A stretch of 8,226 nt of DNA from UBA7662 sp041688385 (GCA_041688385.1 JBDNIH010000191.1:1-8226); one strand, 5' to 3'. Numbered from the stretch's first letter, positions 1 to 7,545 are shown. The notes: generated by a model from the sequence alone, not told the origin. Program-made: numbers and translations.

Positions 1-128
1 AAAGCACCCATAAAACCAGTGGTTTAAAATAGCATCCCTGCGCCTACCCTTTTTATGCGCAAAGCCCAGCTACGAATAAAACTGTTCGCGTTTGAGCTAA
101 GCCCATTTCTTCAAACGAAACAAAATCT

Positions 129-779
129 TTATTTGAGTTGGTCCAACAAAGGATCGGCAAACTTCACCGCTTTGCGCAACCAATCTTCATACAAATCTCT
201 TGTTTCAGCTTCCGTTAGTGCCCAGTTTGTAGTCTCCTTTCGCAAGCGAGTAGACAATATATAAAGCAAAATGCCAGCACTCACCCCAATATTATAACTT
301 TCGGTGAGCCCCGCCATGGGAATATGTACACTGTAGTCTGCCCGCGCCTCTGCCGCAGCAGTTACGCCTACGCTCTCATTCCCAAACAGTAGGGCAATAG
401 GCCGGTCGAGGGGTACTGCTTCAGGCGATAAACTACCGGGTTCAGCAGAAGTAGTGACCAAAGCAAAACCGCGGGATTGCAAATCGTCGAGGCAGGCGGA
501 ACTCTGGTCCCATAGACTAACATCCAGCCATTTACCAGCTCCGCGGGCGATGTTTCGGTTATATTTCCAGGCAAATTTTTCCTGTATCAACCGCACCTCT
601 TGTATCCCCACACACTCGGCGGTTCGTAGCACGCTGTTGGCATTTTCGGGATGAAATAAATTTTCGAGTACCACCGTCAGACCACAGCTACGCAAGGCCA
701 ATACTTCACGCAAACGGCACAACCGTTCGTTGCTCAGATGTTGCTCGAGAAGCTCAATGCGTGCTGCTTGACTGGCCAT
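129..779 (-). CDS. trmH: tRNA (guanosine-2'-O-)-methyltransferase, TrmH/SpoU family
   Basis: This is a 216-residue SPOUT-class, SAM-dependent RNA 2'-O-ribose methyltransferase. All three SpoU motifs are visible. Motif 1 (about residues 37-58) has E39-N40 and the conserved R52. Motif 2 is GNESVGV at 133-139. Motif 3 (about 153-170) begins IPMAG and carries S161, N163 and S167 of the knot. The segment ARGAGKWLDV after motif 1 and the helical C-terminal tail (about 188-216) resemble TrmH, which methylates G18 in the tRNA D-loop; specificity is inferred from this resemblance, and a related tRNA or rRNA 2'-O-methyltransferase is possible. The reading frame is open to a GTG at 818, but the ATG at 779 is preferred because it is the only upstream ATG and gives a normal TrmH N-terminus ending in a helix before motif 1. 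There is no Shine-Dalgarno sequence. The gene diverges from prs across 187 nt. Confidence 0.9.
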   Translation of the reverse strand: MASQAARIELLEQHLSNERLCRLREVLALRSCGLTVVLENLFHPENANSVLRTAECVGIQEVRLIQEKFAWKYNRNIARGAGKWLDVSLWDQSSACLDDLQSRGFALVTTSAEPGSLSPEAVPLDRPIALLFGNESVGVTAAAEARADYSVHIPMAGLTESYNIGVSAGILLYILSTRLRKETTNWALTEAETRDLYEDWLRKAVKFADPLLDQLK

Positions 780-933
780 TCGACAAAGTAACGGCACATT
801 TATCGTGTGTCCTATCACTTAGGCTCGTTACACCAAATTTTAACTTTGTGCTAAACCCCTGAAGCTCAAAATCCTTTCAATTACTTTTTGCGGCATTTCT
901 CAGCGAGTCCTCGCTTATTATCAGTGATTTCTC

Positions 934-941
934 TATATTTG
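934..941 (+). promoter_or_regulatory. Candidate -7 promoter box of the prs-rplY-pth cluster
   Basis: TATATTTG fits the Bacteroidota primary sigma factor -7 consensus TAnnTTTG and lies 25 nt before the prs GTG, which would give a leader of roughly 20 nt. No convincing -33 TTTG element is present 19-21 nt further upstream, so the call rests on one box. A second consensus match, TAACTTTG at 841-848, could serve as an upstream promoter with a leader of about 110 nt. Nothing equally good was found for trmH on the other strand. Confidence 0.45.
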
Positions 942-966
942 CACCTCGTTTTCAATAACAAACGGG

Positions 967-1950
967 GTGGGAAAAGTCGAAGACAACCATATTGCGCCGC
1001 ATAAGTATCACGACACCAAAATTTTCAGTGGTGAAGCAACTGCGTATTTATCAAAAAAAATAGCAGAGGCTTACGGGAAAACACTGGGTTCGAAAACTAC
1101 CCTGCGTTTCAGCGATGGCGAGTTCCAACCTTGTATGGAAGAATCGGTACGTGGCTGTGATGTTTTTCTCGTGCAAAGCACCTTCGCCCCTGCTGATAAC
1201 TTGCTCGAATTGTTGCTCATGATCGATGCCTGCAAACGCGCATCCGCCCACTACATTACCGCCGTTATCCCGTATTTTGGTCTAGCTCGTCAAGACCGCA
1301 AAGACAAACCACGTGTTGCTATTGGTGCCCGTTTGGTGGCCGATATGCTTACAACGGCCGGTATTACGCGGGTAATGACCATGGATCTGCACGCACCCCA
1401 AATTCAGGGTTTCTTTAACGTCCCTGTAGATCACCTCGATTCATCGACCATCTTCATCCCATATATCAAATCACTTCATCTACCTAATCTCACCATTGCC
1501 GCCCCAGACATGGGTGCTGCAGCGCGTGCCAAGGTGTTTACAAAACATCTCGATTGTGATATGATTGTGTGCGACAAAACCCGAGCACGAGCCAATGTGG
1601 TTGAAAAAATTACCATTATTGGAGATGTGACCGGACGCGACGTAGTTATCGTTGATGATATCGTAGATACCGCCGGCACCATTTGTAAGGTGGCCGAAGA
1701 AATCATGAAAAACGGCGCCAACAGCGTGCGCGCTTTCTGTACCCACCCAGTAATGTCGGGTGCAGCCTACGAAAAAATTGAAAACTCTATGCTCACCGAG
1801 CTGGTTGTAACCGATACCCTGCCTTTGGGCCGGACTTCGGATAAAATCAAAGTGTTGAGCGTCGCCGACTTGTTTGCCAAGTCGATTCGCAGCGTGAAGG
1901 AGTTCAACTCCATCAGTCATTTATTTGAAATCACAGTAAAACAACAATAA
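967..1950 (+). CDS. prs: Ribose-phosphate pyrophosphokinase (PRPP synthetase)
   Basis: The enzyme converts ribose 5-phosphate and ATP to 5-phosphoribosyl 1-diphosphate and AMP, in the cytosol. PRPP feeds purine, pyrimidine, histidine, tryptophan and NAD synthesis. The 327-residue protein shows the class I signatures: FSDGEF at 48-53, the flexible-loop region ARQDRKDKPR at 107-116, MDLHAPQIQGFF at 139-150 with the ATP-site H142, K204 and R206 in the KTRAR segment, and the PRPP-binding loop VVIVDDIVDTAGT at 226-238. The start is GTG; the first in-frame ATG is codon 57, inside the conserved core, so GTG 967 is the best available start. It gives an N-terminus about 15 residues longer than the usual 310-315. 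No Shine-Dalgarno sequence is seen. It is the first gene of a compact cluster, with rplY beginning 9 nt after its stop. Confidence 0.97.
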   Translation: MGKVEDNHIAPHKYHDTKIFSGEATAYLSKKIAEAYGKTLGSKTTLRFSDGEFQPCMEESVRGCDVFLVQSTFAPADNLLELLLMIDACKRASAHYITAVIPYFGLARQDRKDKPRVAIGARLVADMLTTAGITRVMTMDLHAPQIQGFFNVPVDHLDSSTIFIPYIKSLHLPNLTIAAPDMGAAARAKVFTKHLDCDMIVCDKTRARANVVEKITIIGDVTGRDVVIVDDIVDTAGTICKVAEEIMKNGANSVRAFCTHPVMSGAAYEKIENSMLTELVVTDTLPLGRTSDKIKVLSVADLFAKSIRSVKEFNSISHLFEITVKQQ

Positions 1951-1959
1951 TCCTTAATA

Positions 1960-2529
1960 ATGAAATCTATCAATTTGAGCGGTTCCTCTAGAGGGAACGT
2001 AGGGAAGTCGGATGCTAACCAGTTAAGGGCGGAGGGAAAAATCCCTTGTGTATTGTACGGCGGTAATGAGCAAACCCATTTTTGGGTCTATGCTTACGAC
2101 CTTAAGTCGTTACTCTATACGCCTGAGACCTTTAAAGTGAGCATCGACATTGATGGCCAAAAGCTCGAAGCAATCGTGCAGGAAGCCCAATTCCATCCCC
2201 TTTCTGAAGGCATCTTGCATGTCGATTTTTTGCGTCTTTTCGCTGACAAAGAAGTTAAACTTGATCTTCCATTGGAGTTTGTAGGCTCATCGCCTGGTGT
2301 TCGTGCCGGTGGTAAGTTTACTGCTCGTATGCGCAAACTCAAAGTAAAAGGTTTCCCTGGCAAACTACCTGCTAGTATCCAGGTCGACATCAACGGTCTC
2401 GAGCTCGGCAAAGTAGTACGTGTAAAAGACATCGTTGCTGCGGAATTCAAAATTCTTGATTCTCCGAACAATCCTGTGGCTGCCGTAACTATTCCACGCG
2501 CACTCAAAGGCCAACTATCGGCTGAATAA
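1960..2529 (+). CDS. rplY: 50S ribosomal protein L25, CTC/TL5 general stress type
   Basis: This is a 189-residue, two-domain L25 of the Ctc/TL5 type. The N-terminal domain (about 1-92) is the 5S rRNA-binding L25 fold, recognisable from RAEGKIPCVLYGG near residues 23-35 and from FHPLSEGILHVDFLRL at about 78-93. The C-terminal TL5 domain (about 98-182) contains PLEFVGSSPGVRAGG and ends in the family-typical PNNPVAAVTIPRA. The length matches the long form of the family; the E. coli short form has about 94 residues. It binds 5S rRNA in the large subunit central protuberance, and in Bacillus the homologue Ctc is stress-induced. The ATG lies 9 nt after prs, without a Shine-Dalgarno sequence. The stop is 5 nt before pth, so translational coupling and cotranscription are likely. 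Confidence 0.95.
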   Translation: MKSINLSGSSRGNVGKSDANQLRAEGKIPCVLYGGNEQTHFWVYAYDLKSLLYTPETFKVSIDIDGQKLEAIVQEAQFHPLSEGILHVDFLRLFADKEVKLDLPLEFVGSSPGVRAGGKFTARMRKLKVKGFPGKLPASIQVDINGLELGKVVRVKDIVAAEFKILDSPNNPVAAVTIPRALKGQLSAE

Positions 2530-2534
2530 GCACG

Positions 2535-3098
2535 ATGAAATTCCTGATCGTTGGGTTGGGGAATATCGGCGACGAATACGTTGCCACCCGCCACAACATT
2601 GGTTTTATGGTATTGGATGCTCTGGCAATCGGAGCATCCAATATCGTTTTTAAGCAGGACCGTTATGCCTGGCGGGCGGAGCTGCGTTTCGCTGGCAGGA
2701 CTTTCGTCCTCATCAAACCCACCACCTATATGAACCTCAGCGGCAAAGCTGTGCGTTATTGGCTGGAGCATGAAAAACTCAGCAAAGAAAATATGCTCGT
2801 TATTACCGACGACCTTTCATTGCCTGCTGGCAAAATCCGAATACGTGCACAAGGCAGTGCCGGTGGACACAACGGCCTTAAAAACATCGAAGAAATCCTC
2901 GGAACCAACGAATATCCACGTTTACGTTTCGGCATTGGCAGCGATTTTGCCAAAGGCCAACAGGTCGATTATGTTTTAGGGCGCTTCCCAGCAACAGACA
3001 TACCAGAAGTGGAGCAGGGTATTTTTAAGGCAATGGAAGCCGTTAAAAGTTTCGCCACGCGGGGCTTGGGATTAACCATGACGGATTTTAATAAGTAG
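2535..3098 (+). CDS. pth: Peptidyl-tRNA hydrolase (Pth, bacterial type)
   Basis: Pth cleaves the ester bond of peptidyl-tRNAs that drop off stalled ribosomes, recycling tRNA; it is essential in most bacteria. The 187-residue protein has the complete active-site set, in E. coli-like positions: N10 in IVGLGN, the catalytic H20 in TRHNIGF, N67 in KPTTYMNLSG, D92 in ITDDLSL, and N113 in GGHNGLKN. The C-terminal part has the family segment DYVLGRF. The length is normal (185-195). It is the last gene of the prs-rplY-pth cluster. The TAG stop (3096-3098) directly abuts a GA-rich heptamer array, and the final G of the stop forms part of the first G-run. No U-tailed hairpin for the plus strand follows closely, so how this transcript ends is not obvious. 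Confidence 0.97.
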   Translation: MKFLIVGLGNIGDEYVATRHNIGFMVLDALAIGASNIVFKQDRYAWRAELRFAGRTFVLIKPTTYMNLSGKAVRYWLEHEKLSKENMLVITDDLSLPAGKIRIRAQGSAGGHNGLKNIEEILGTNEYPRLRFGIGSDFAKGQQVDYVLGRFPATDIPEVEQGIFKAMEAVKSFATRGLGLTMTDFNK

Positions 3099-3121
3099 GG
3101 AAGGGGGAAGGGGGAAGGGGG
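3098..3121 (+). other. Potential G-quadruplex motif at the pth stop codon
   Basis: Four G-runs of 3, 5, 5 and 5 bases are separated by AA dinucleotides, satisfying the usual pattern of four or more G3+ tracts with short loops. The first run includes the last base of the pth TAG stop codon. It is on the coding strand, so it could form in the mRNA as well as in the non-template DNA. Folding is inferred from the pattern only. Confidence 0.6.
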
Positions 3122-3245
3122 AAGTGAGAAGGTAGAGGTGGGAAGGGGGAAGGTAGAGGCGGGAAGTGAGAAGGTAGAGGTGGGAAGGGGGAAGGTAGAG
3201 GTGGGAAGTGAGAAGGTAGAGGTGGGAAGGCAGAGGTGGGAAGTG
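3099..3245. repeat. GA-rich heptanucleotide tandem array (21 x 7 bp) with 42-bp higher-order unit
   Basis: The 147 bp divide into exactly 21 heptamers close to RGARGKK, and 131 of 147 plus-strand bases are purines. The first three units are identical (A = ggaaggg). From 3120 the units follow an order built from B = ggaagtg, C = agaaggt, D = agaggtg, A, and E = ggaaggt. The block B-C-D-A-E-D occurs at 3120-3161 and 3162-3203, differing only by a C for T at 3160. A third copy at 3204-3238 lacks one heptamer and has ggaaggc in place of the A-E pair. A final B ends the array at 3245. This pattern points to expansion by slippage or unequal exchange of 42-bp blocks. Heptameric minisatellites are known in other bacteria, notably cyanobacteria; no function is established here. 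Confidence 0.95.
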
Positions 3246-3362
3246 TCGGTCTTGTCATGATATTGGTTGATACTTTATTTTGAGATGCTACTGGTCTGCT
3301 ATTCATTAGGTAGGGCGCCCTTCTTGGTGTACATCCTTCCAGAAAGTGAAATATTATCACAC

Positions 3363-3396
3363 AAAAAAAGGGGCTGCTCAGCATAGAGACAGCCCC
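3363..3396 (-). terminator. Intrinsic terminator of the minus-strand surface protein gene
   Basis: The 7-bp arms GGGGCTG (3370-3376) and CAGCCCC (3390-3396) flank a 13-nt loop that can pair further (CTC with GAG). Read on the minus strand, the hairpin starts about 20 nt after the stop codon at 3416 and is followed by seven T residues (complement of 3363-3369), a standard Rho-independent terminator. On the plus strand the same stem is followed only by TTATCAATTT, so it would act weakly at best for the pth transcript. The 3246-3360 stretch between the heptamer array and this hairpin shows no gene or motif that I recognise. Confidence 0.88.
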
Positions 3397-3415
3397 TTAT
3401 CAATTTGGCTTAGGG

Positions 3416-6400
3416 TTACTTATTGGAAACCAGTTTACCGGTTTGAATAATTACACCCTGACTAATCACACGGTAATAATATACGCCCGCTGGTAAATGA
3501 TGAGCCTCAAAAGTCTGTGCTTCTCTGGTAAGCACACTTTCAATGACCTGCACACCCAAGGTGTTGTAAATAACCAAGTCAGCTTCGTCTAACCCAACAG
3601 TTGACTTAAGTACTGCATTTACCGATCCAACGAATGGATTTGGATATAACACAGCCACTTTATTGGCTTCGTCGCCTGATATATCTTCTACACTGATGGG
3701 TATACATACCAGCAAAGAAGCATTGTCGGAACGAATGGCTACAGGGCAATTACCCGATACTACCACATTGTAGTTGAAGTCGTTGTCGGCAAGCGTGGCA
3801 GGATTAATAACCAAGGTATTGGTGTTCACACCTGAGATAGCGCCACCGTCGATTAAATCGGTAGTGCCTCTACGCCATTGGTAGGTCAAACCGTCACCGC
3901 TTGCTGTTGTGCTAAAGGATACACTACAGCCAATACAAGTAATCGTATCCTTCGGCTGGGTGATGAAAAGTGGTGGATTTTCAATCGTTAGACTAACATC
4001 TGCCGAACGTGCATTTGGTGCACAAATACCGGTTACCACGAGGTAATAATCGGTAGCAGCATCAGCTGCAGTTGCCGGATTGATGGTTAAGCTATTGCTA
4101 GTGGTACCACTTAAGTTACCGCTATTGCTAAGCGCTGTCAAACCGCGGAACCACTGATAAGATATGCCACTGCCCAAGGCTGTGCTCGAGAAAGTGACTG
4201 TTCCACCGTCGCAAACCGCCTGATTGGTTGGTGCTGTTTGGAATGCTGGTAACGCGTTCACCAGCAGACTTGCATTGGCAGTGCTGGCGCTCGGTGCACA
4301 AGTACCCCCGACCACTACATTATAATCAGTAGCAGCATCGGCCGCTGTTACAGGGTTCAATGTAAGTGTTGCGCTATTCGCTCCTGTTATATTGCCTCCA
4401 TTGGCCAGGTTTACAATACCTTTTCTCCATTGATAAAAAATACCCGCTCCAGAAGCATTCACATTGAAACTAACTGAACTACCCGCACAAACGGTTTGGG
4501 TGCCAGGACCAGCTACAATAACTGGTGCAGTAACAACAACCAGAGCTACGTTGGTAGTGGTAACGGCTGGCGCACACGTCCCTGAAACAACCACATTGTA
4601 GTCGTTCGCAGCATCGGTCAAACTCACCGCGCTAAAAGCCAACGTTGGTGTAGTCACGCCAGATATTGTTCCAGCATTCACCAGCAAATTAACTCCTCTG
4701 CGCCATTGATACGTCAAGCCGGTTCCAGATGCATTCACGGTAAAGCTTGCAGCTGCACCAGCACATTCGGTTCGTATTACTGGTTGATTAATAACAACTG
4801 GGGCCGTATTCACAACCACTGCCGCCATCACCGATGTGTCGGCTGGCAAACAACCACCTGTTACGATAACGTTATAGTTAAAACCAGCATCGGCGGCAGC
4901 AATTGGGTTGATAGTTAAGGTAGCCGTACCCACACCCGATACATTACCGGCATTGGTTAAGACCACATTACCTTTGCGCCATTGGTAGTTCAAACCACTA
5001 CCTGTAGCCACAACCGACAAGGTCATGGAAGCACCTTGACATAAGGTTTGTGCAACAGGCTCGGTCGTAATCACCGGAAGACTATTCATGACCAGGGATG
5101 CAAATACCGAAGTATCTGGAACACCGCAGCCGCCAGTCACAATTACGTTGTAGTTTGCAGCTTGATCCAAAAGGGTAGCGGGATTCAAAAAAAGCGTATC
5201 CCCTTGAGCACCTGTAATATTTCCGCCATTCACAATATTGACATTGCCTTTTCTCCACTGATACGTCAGTCCACTACCGCTAGCAGTTGCAGTGAAATGG
5301 ATAGAAGAGCCCGTACACACAACTTGCGAGACAGGTTCAGCAGTAATCAAAGTAGTGGCACTAATCGTAAGCGCTGCATTTAGCGAGGTGTCATTCGGTA
5401 AACAACTACCAAATACGATTACGTTGTAATTCGCAGCGGCATCAGCTATTGTAGCAGGGTTAATCACCAGGGTTGTACTAGTCGCCCCCGATATATTACC
5501 GCCATTCACCAAATTCACATTGCCCTTACGCCATTGATAGGTTAAGCCAGTACCACTTGCACTGACCGCTAAAAAGGTTGAAGTAGCCGTACAAGCCGTT
5601 TTATTTGTAGGTTCAATGACAATCAAAGGTGCGGTAGCCAAAGACACACTCACCAGAATTGACGTGTCGGCAGAGCCGCACGCTCCGCTAACAATCACGT
5701 TATAATTCGAGGCGGTGTCTGCAACTCCAACCACAAGGAAAGAAAGCACGCTGGTATTAACACCGCTAAAGTTTCCGCCATTAGTCAGATTCACATTTCC
5801 TTTTCTCCATTGAAAGCTAAGCGTAGTACCTACTGCAGTAACCGAGACAGTACCTAAACTACCCGCACAAAAAAGTTGATTAATTGGTTCGTTTGTAATA
5901 AGGGTATTTGCATTGATACTTAAACGTACCGCAACAGAGGTGTCATTCGGCAAAGTTGAGCCGAAAACAATCACAGTATAGGTACCTGCCGTATCCGCAG
6001 CCGTAGCTGGGTTAATGCGCAATGAATCGCTAGTCGCGCCAGAAATATTTCCACCATTGACTAAATTCACATTATTCCTGCGCCAACGATAGGTGAGCGC
6101 AGTGCCTGTAGCCTGTACTGAAAACAAAGCCGATTGACCACTACAAACCACCCGATTAACAGGTTCGGTGGTAATGATGGGTGAAGCAGCCAAAGAGCAG
6201 TTCTGGAAAGAACGAATGGTGTCCTCTGTTGTATTCAAGAGACCGGTAGTAGTCATTAAACGACCATCTACACGAACACCCGTGGCCACATTAATTGCAC
6301 CGTTGTTTACAACCACTGTCCCCTTGAAAAAGGAGTTGGAAGCAATGGACAATGCGCCATCTATTTTCCAATAAACTTTGTTGGCTTTAGCACCATTCCG

Positions 6401-7528
6401 GAGAATGACTTTAGAGCCGCTATTTGTTGTGAATGCACCATTAACCTTGATTACAAAAACGGCATTGGAGTCGCCTTGAGCATCCAGGAATAAAGAATCA
6501 TCGAATTGCGTTGCAGCATCTAACAGATACACATGGGGCGTCAAAATCAGGTTTCTGCCAAATTCGGCAGGCTTCATGAGTTCAATATTTACGGCAAGTG
6601 TATTCAAAAAAGTATACATAGCCGTGAGGCTATCAGCCGCACGTGCTGTGCTTGTATCGGGAATCGGATGAATCCTGCCCTCTACTAAAAGAGAGTCGAA
6701 CCCTGTGGTCAAGGCCACATTAGTACCTACGTCACCAGTAACACGAGTTACGCCAGTATTTGTGACCGCACCATTTTTAGAAAATAAAGCATAACATGCT
6801 AACGGACCCATATTAAATTCCGCAGGACCGGTTAAAGCCAAGCTGCCACAACCTATAGGAAGGTTAGCACTGATACCGTTAACCGTGATGTCACCAACCG
6901 TTGTCATCAACCTACCCTCCAAACTGTCTAGCGTATTGAGTATGATGGCACCATTGTTTACAATAAAAGAACCACGAATAAAGGTTCCGGTTGCCATGGT
7001 CATCGCGCCTTCAACCTGCCAAAAAACATTGCAAGCTTGGGCACCATTCAACAAATGCACTTTAGCATTCGCTGCAGAGTTCAGCGCACCTTTAACACGA
7101 ATGATAAAATAAGCATTGCTGTCGCCTTTAGCATTTAAAAAGAGGTTGCCGCTCAACTGTGAAGCTGCACCCAACTCGTAGGTGCCTGCAATAAGCGTAT
7201 CACCATTGCCGAACGGACTGGCGATAAAGAAATTCGCTGTAACAGTGTCGATCTGACCGCGGGCTATCAGTAAATCCGTTGCCGCATTTGCGCTCATAGA
7301 ATCCTGACTGTGCATGCCCCCGTTCACGTTACCGAAATTAGTGTTGGAGCCAATATTGGTTCCAACCTTTCCGGAAATTTGCGAGATTCCTGTGTGACTT
7401 ACCGGTCCATTTGCAGAAAATAACACAAAGCTGGCAGACCTACCCAAATTGGGTTTCTGGCCGAAACTTAGCGTATGCATTCCCAGCAAGATGACCAATG
7501 TAACTACACAACGTAGAAATGTTTTCAT
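3416..7528 (-). CDS. Secreted DUF3494 (ice-binding-like) and Ig-repeat surface protein with T9SS type A sorting domain
   Basis: The protein has 1370 residues. Residues 1-23 form a Sec signal peptide: K2 and R6, then a hydrophobic stretch, with likely cleavage before Q24. Two DUF3494 domains follow (about 30-218 and 242-433). Each has the DUF3494 hallmarks: a VGTN segment (residues 55-58 and 267-270), AKGDSNA or AQGDSNA, an NGAQACNVFW or NGAKANKVYW segment (161 and 378), a NNGAI segment and GRLMTT. Residues 449-1276 are nine Ig-like repeats. The end, about 1291-1370, begins VAVLYPNPF and contains YNTLGV and LPAGVYYYR, the type A sorting domain that directs passage through the type IX system and anchoring to the outer surface. 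Characterised DUF3494 proteins bind ice and some act as adhesins; many homologues have unknown ligands, so ice binding here is not shown. The ATG at 7528 is the start because it places the signal peptide at the N-terminus. It forms a single-gene unit between two terminators. Confidence 0.9.
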   Translation of the reverse strand: MKTFLRCVVTLVILLGMHTLSFGQKPNLGRSASFVLFSANGPVSHTGISQISGKVGTNIGSNTNFGNVNGGMHSQDSMSANAATDLLIARGQIDTVTANFFIASPFGNGDTLIAGTYELGAASQLSGNLFLNAKGDSNAYFIIRVKGALNSAANAKVHLLNGAQACNVFWQVEGAMTMATGTFIRGSFIVNNGAIILNTLDSLEGRLMTTVGDITVNGISANLPIGCGSLALTGPAEFNMGPLACYALFSKNGAVTNTGVTRVTGDVGTNVALTTGFDSLLVEGRIHPIPDTSTARAADSLTAMYTFLNTLAVNIELMKPAEFGRNLILTPHVYLLDAATQFDDSLFLDAQGDSNAVFVIKVNGAFTTNSGSKVILRNGAKANKVYWKIDGALSIASNSFFKGTVVVNNGAINVATGVRVDGRLMTTTGLLNTTEDTIRSFQNCSLAASPIITTEPVNRVVCSGQSALFSVQATGTALTYRWRRNNVNLVNGGNISGATSDSLRINPATAADTAGTYTVIVFGSTLPNDTSVAVRLSINANTLITNEPINQLFCAGSLGTVSVTAVGTTLSFQWRKGNVNLTNGGNFSGVNTSVLSFLVVGVADTASNYNVIVSGACGSADTSILVSVSLATAPLIVIEPTNKTACTATSTFLAVSASGTGLTYQWRKGNVNLVNGGNISGATSTTLVINPATIADAAANYNVIVFGSCLPNDTSLNAALTISATTLITAEPVSQVVCTGSSIHFTATASGSGLTYQWRKGNVNIVNGGNITGAQGDTLFLNPATLLDQAANYNVIVTGGCGVPDTSVFASLVMNSLPVITTEPVAQTLCQGASMTLSVVATGSGLNYQWRKGNVVLTNAGNVSGVGTATLTINPIAAADAGFNYNVIVTGGCLPADTSVMAAVVVNTAPVVINQPVIRTECAGAAASFTVNASGTGLTYQWRRGVNLLVNAGTISGVTTPTLAFSAVSLTDAANDYNVVVSGTCAPAVTTTNVALVVVTAPVIVAGPGTQTVCAGSSVSFNVNASGAGIFYQWRKGIVNLANGGNITGANSATLTLNPVTAADAATDYNVVVGGTCAPSASTANASLLVNALPAFQTAPTNQAVCDGGTVTFSSTALGSGISYQWFRGLTALSNSGNLSGTTSNSLTINPATAADAATDYYLVVTGICAPNARSADVSLTIENPPLFITQPKDTITCIGCSVSFSTTASGDGLTYQWRRGTTDLIDGGAISGVNTNTLVINPATLADNDFNYNVVVSGNCPVAIRSDNASLLVCIPISVEDISGDEANKVAVLYPNPFVGSVNAVLKSTVGLDEADLVIYNTLGVQVIESVLTREAQTFEAHHLPAGVYYYRVISQGVIIQTGKLVSNK
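3701..6184 (-). repeat. Nine in-frame 276-bp repeats encoding 92-residue Ig-like domains
   Basis: Residues 449-1276 divide into nine units of exactly 92 residues (9 x 276 bp) with no insertion or deletion. Boundaries on the plus strand, from the N-terminal unit, are 6184-5909, 5908-5633, 5632-5357, 5356-5081, 5080-4805, 4804-4529, 4528-4253, 4252-3977 and 3976-3701. Each unit has an opening like ITTEPV, a Cys near position 14, YQWRKGNVNL near 32-41, NGGNISGA near 43-50, INPAT near 58-62, YNVIV near 69-73, and usually a second Cys at position 77, consistent with one disulfide per Ig fold. Protein similarity is high but the DNA copies differ by many substitutions, so the array is not freshly duplicated. 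They probably form a rigid stalk holding the DUF3494 head away from the cell. Confidence 0.93.
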
Positions 7529-7545
7529 ATTGTTATATATCTGGT

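Noticed and set aside
1..128. A possible gene end or small plus-strand gene (frame 55-264) at the left edge.
   Set aside because: The frame runs into trmH antisense and its product has no recognisable features. No terminator hairpin for trmH is evident in 1-128 and nothing else could be supported there.
1480..1920. A 146-residue minus-strand frame inside prs.
   Set aside because: Prs is unambiguous here, including the PRPP loop; the antisense frame is incidental.
2115..2771. A 218-residue minus-strand frame across rplY and pth.
   Set aside because: It overlaps two genes with complete family signatures on the other strand and has no recognisable motif.
3099..3245. CRISPR array.
   Set aside because: The repeats are contiguous 7-bp units without unique spacers, and no cas genes are present.
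3088..3384. A minus-strand 98-residue frame rich in FPPLPS heptads, resembling a proline-rich protein.
   Set aside because: The heptads are simply the 7-bp DNA repeat read in frame (21 nt per 7 residues). The frame starts inside the terminator hairpin, has no start context and runs into pth.
5048..5383. A plus-strand 111-residue frame antisense to the Ig repeats, along with shorter ones such as 4706-4918 and 6168-6374.
   Set aside because: They lie wholly opposite a convincing coding sequence and show no domain or low-complexity protein logic; they are antisense shadows of repeated DNA.
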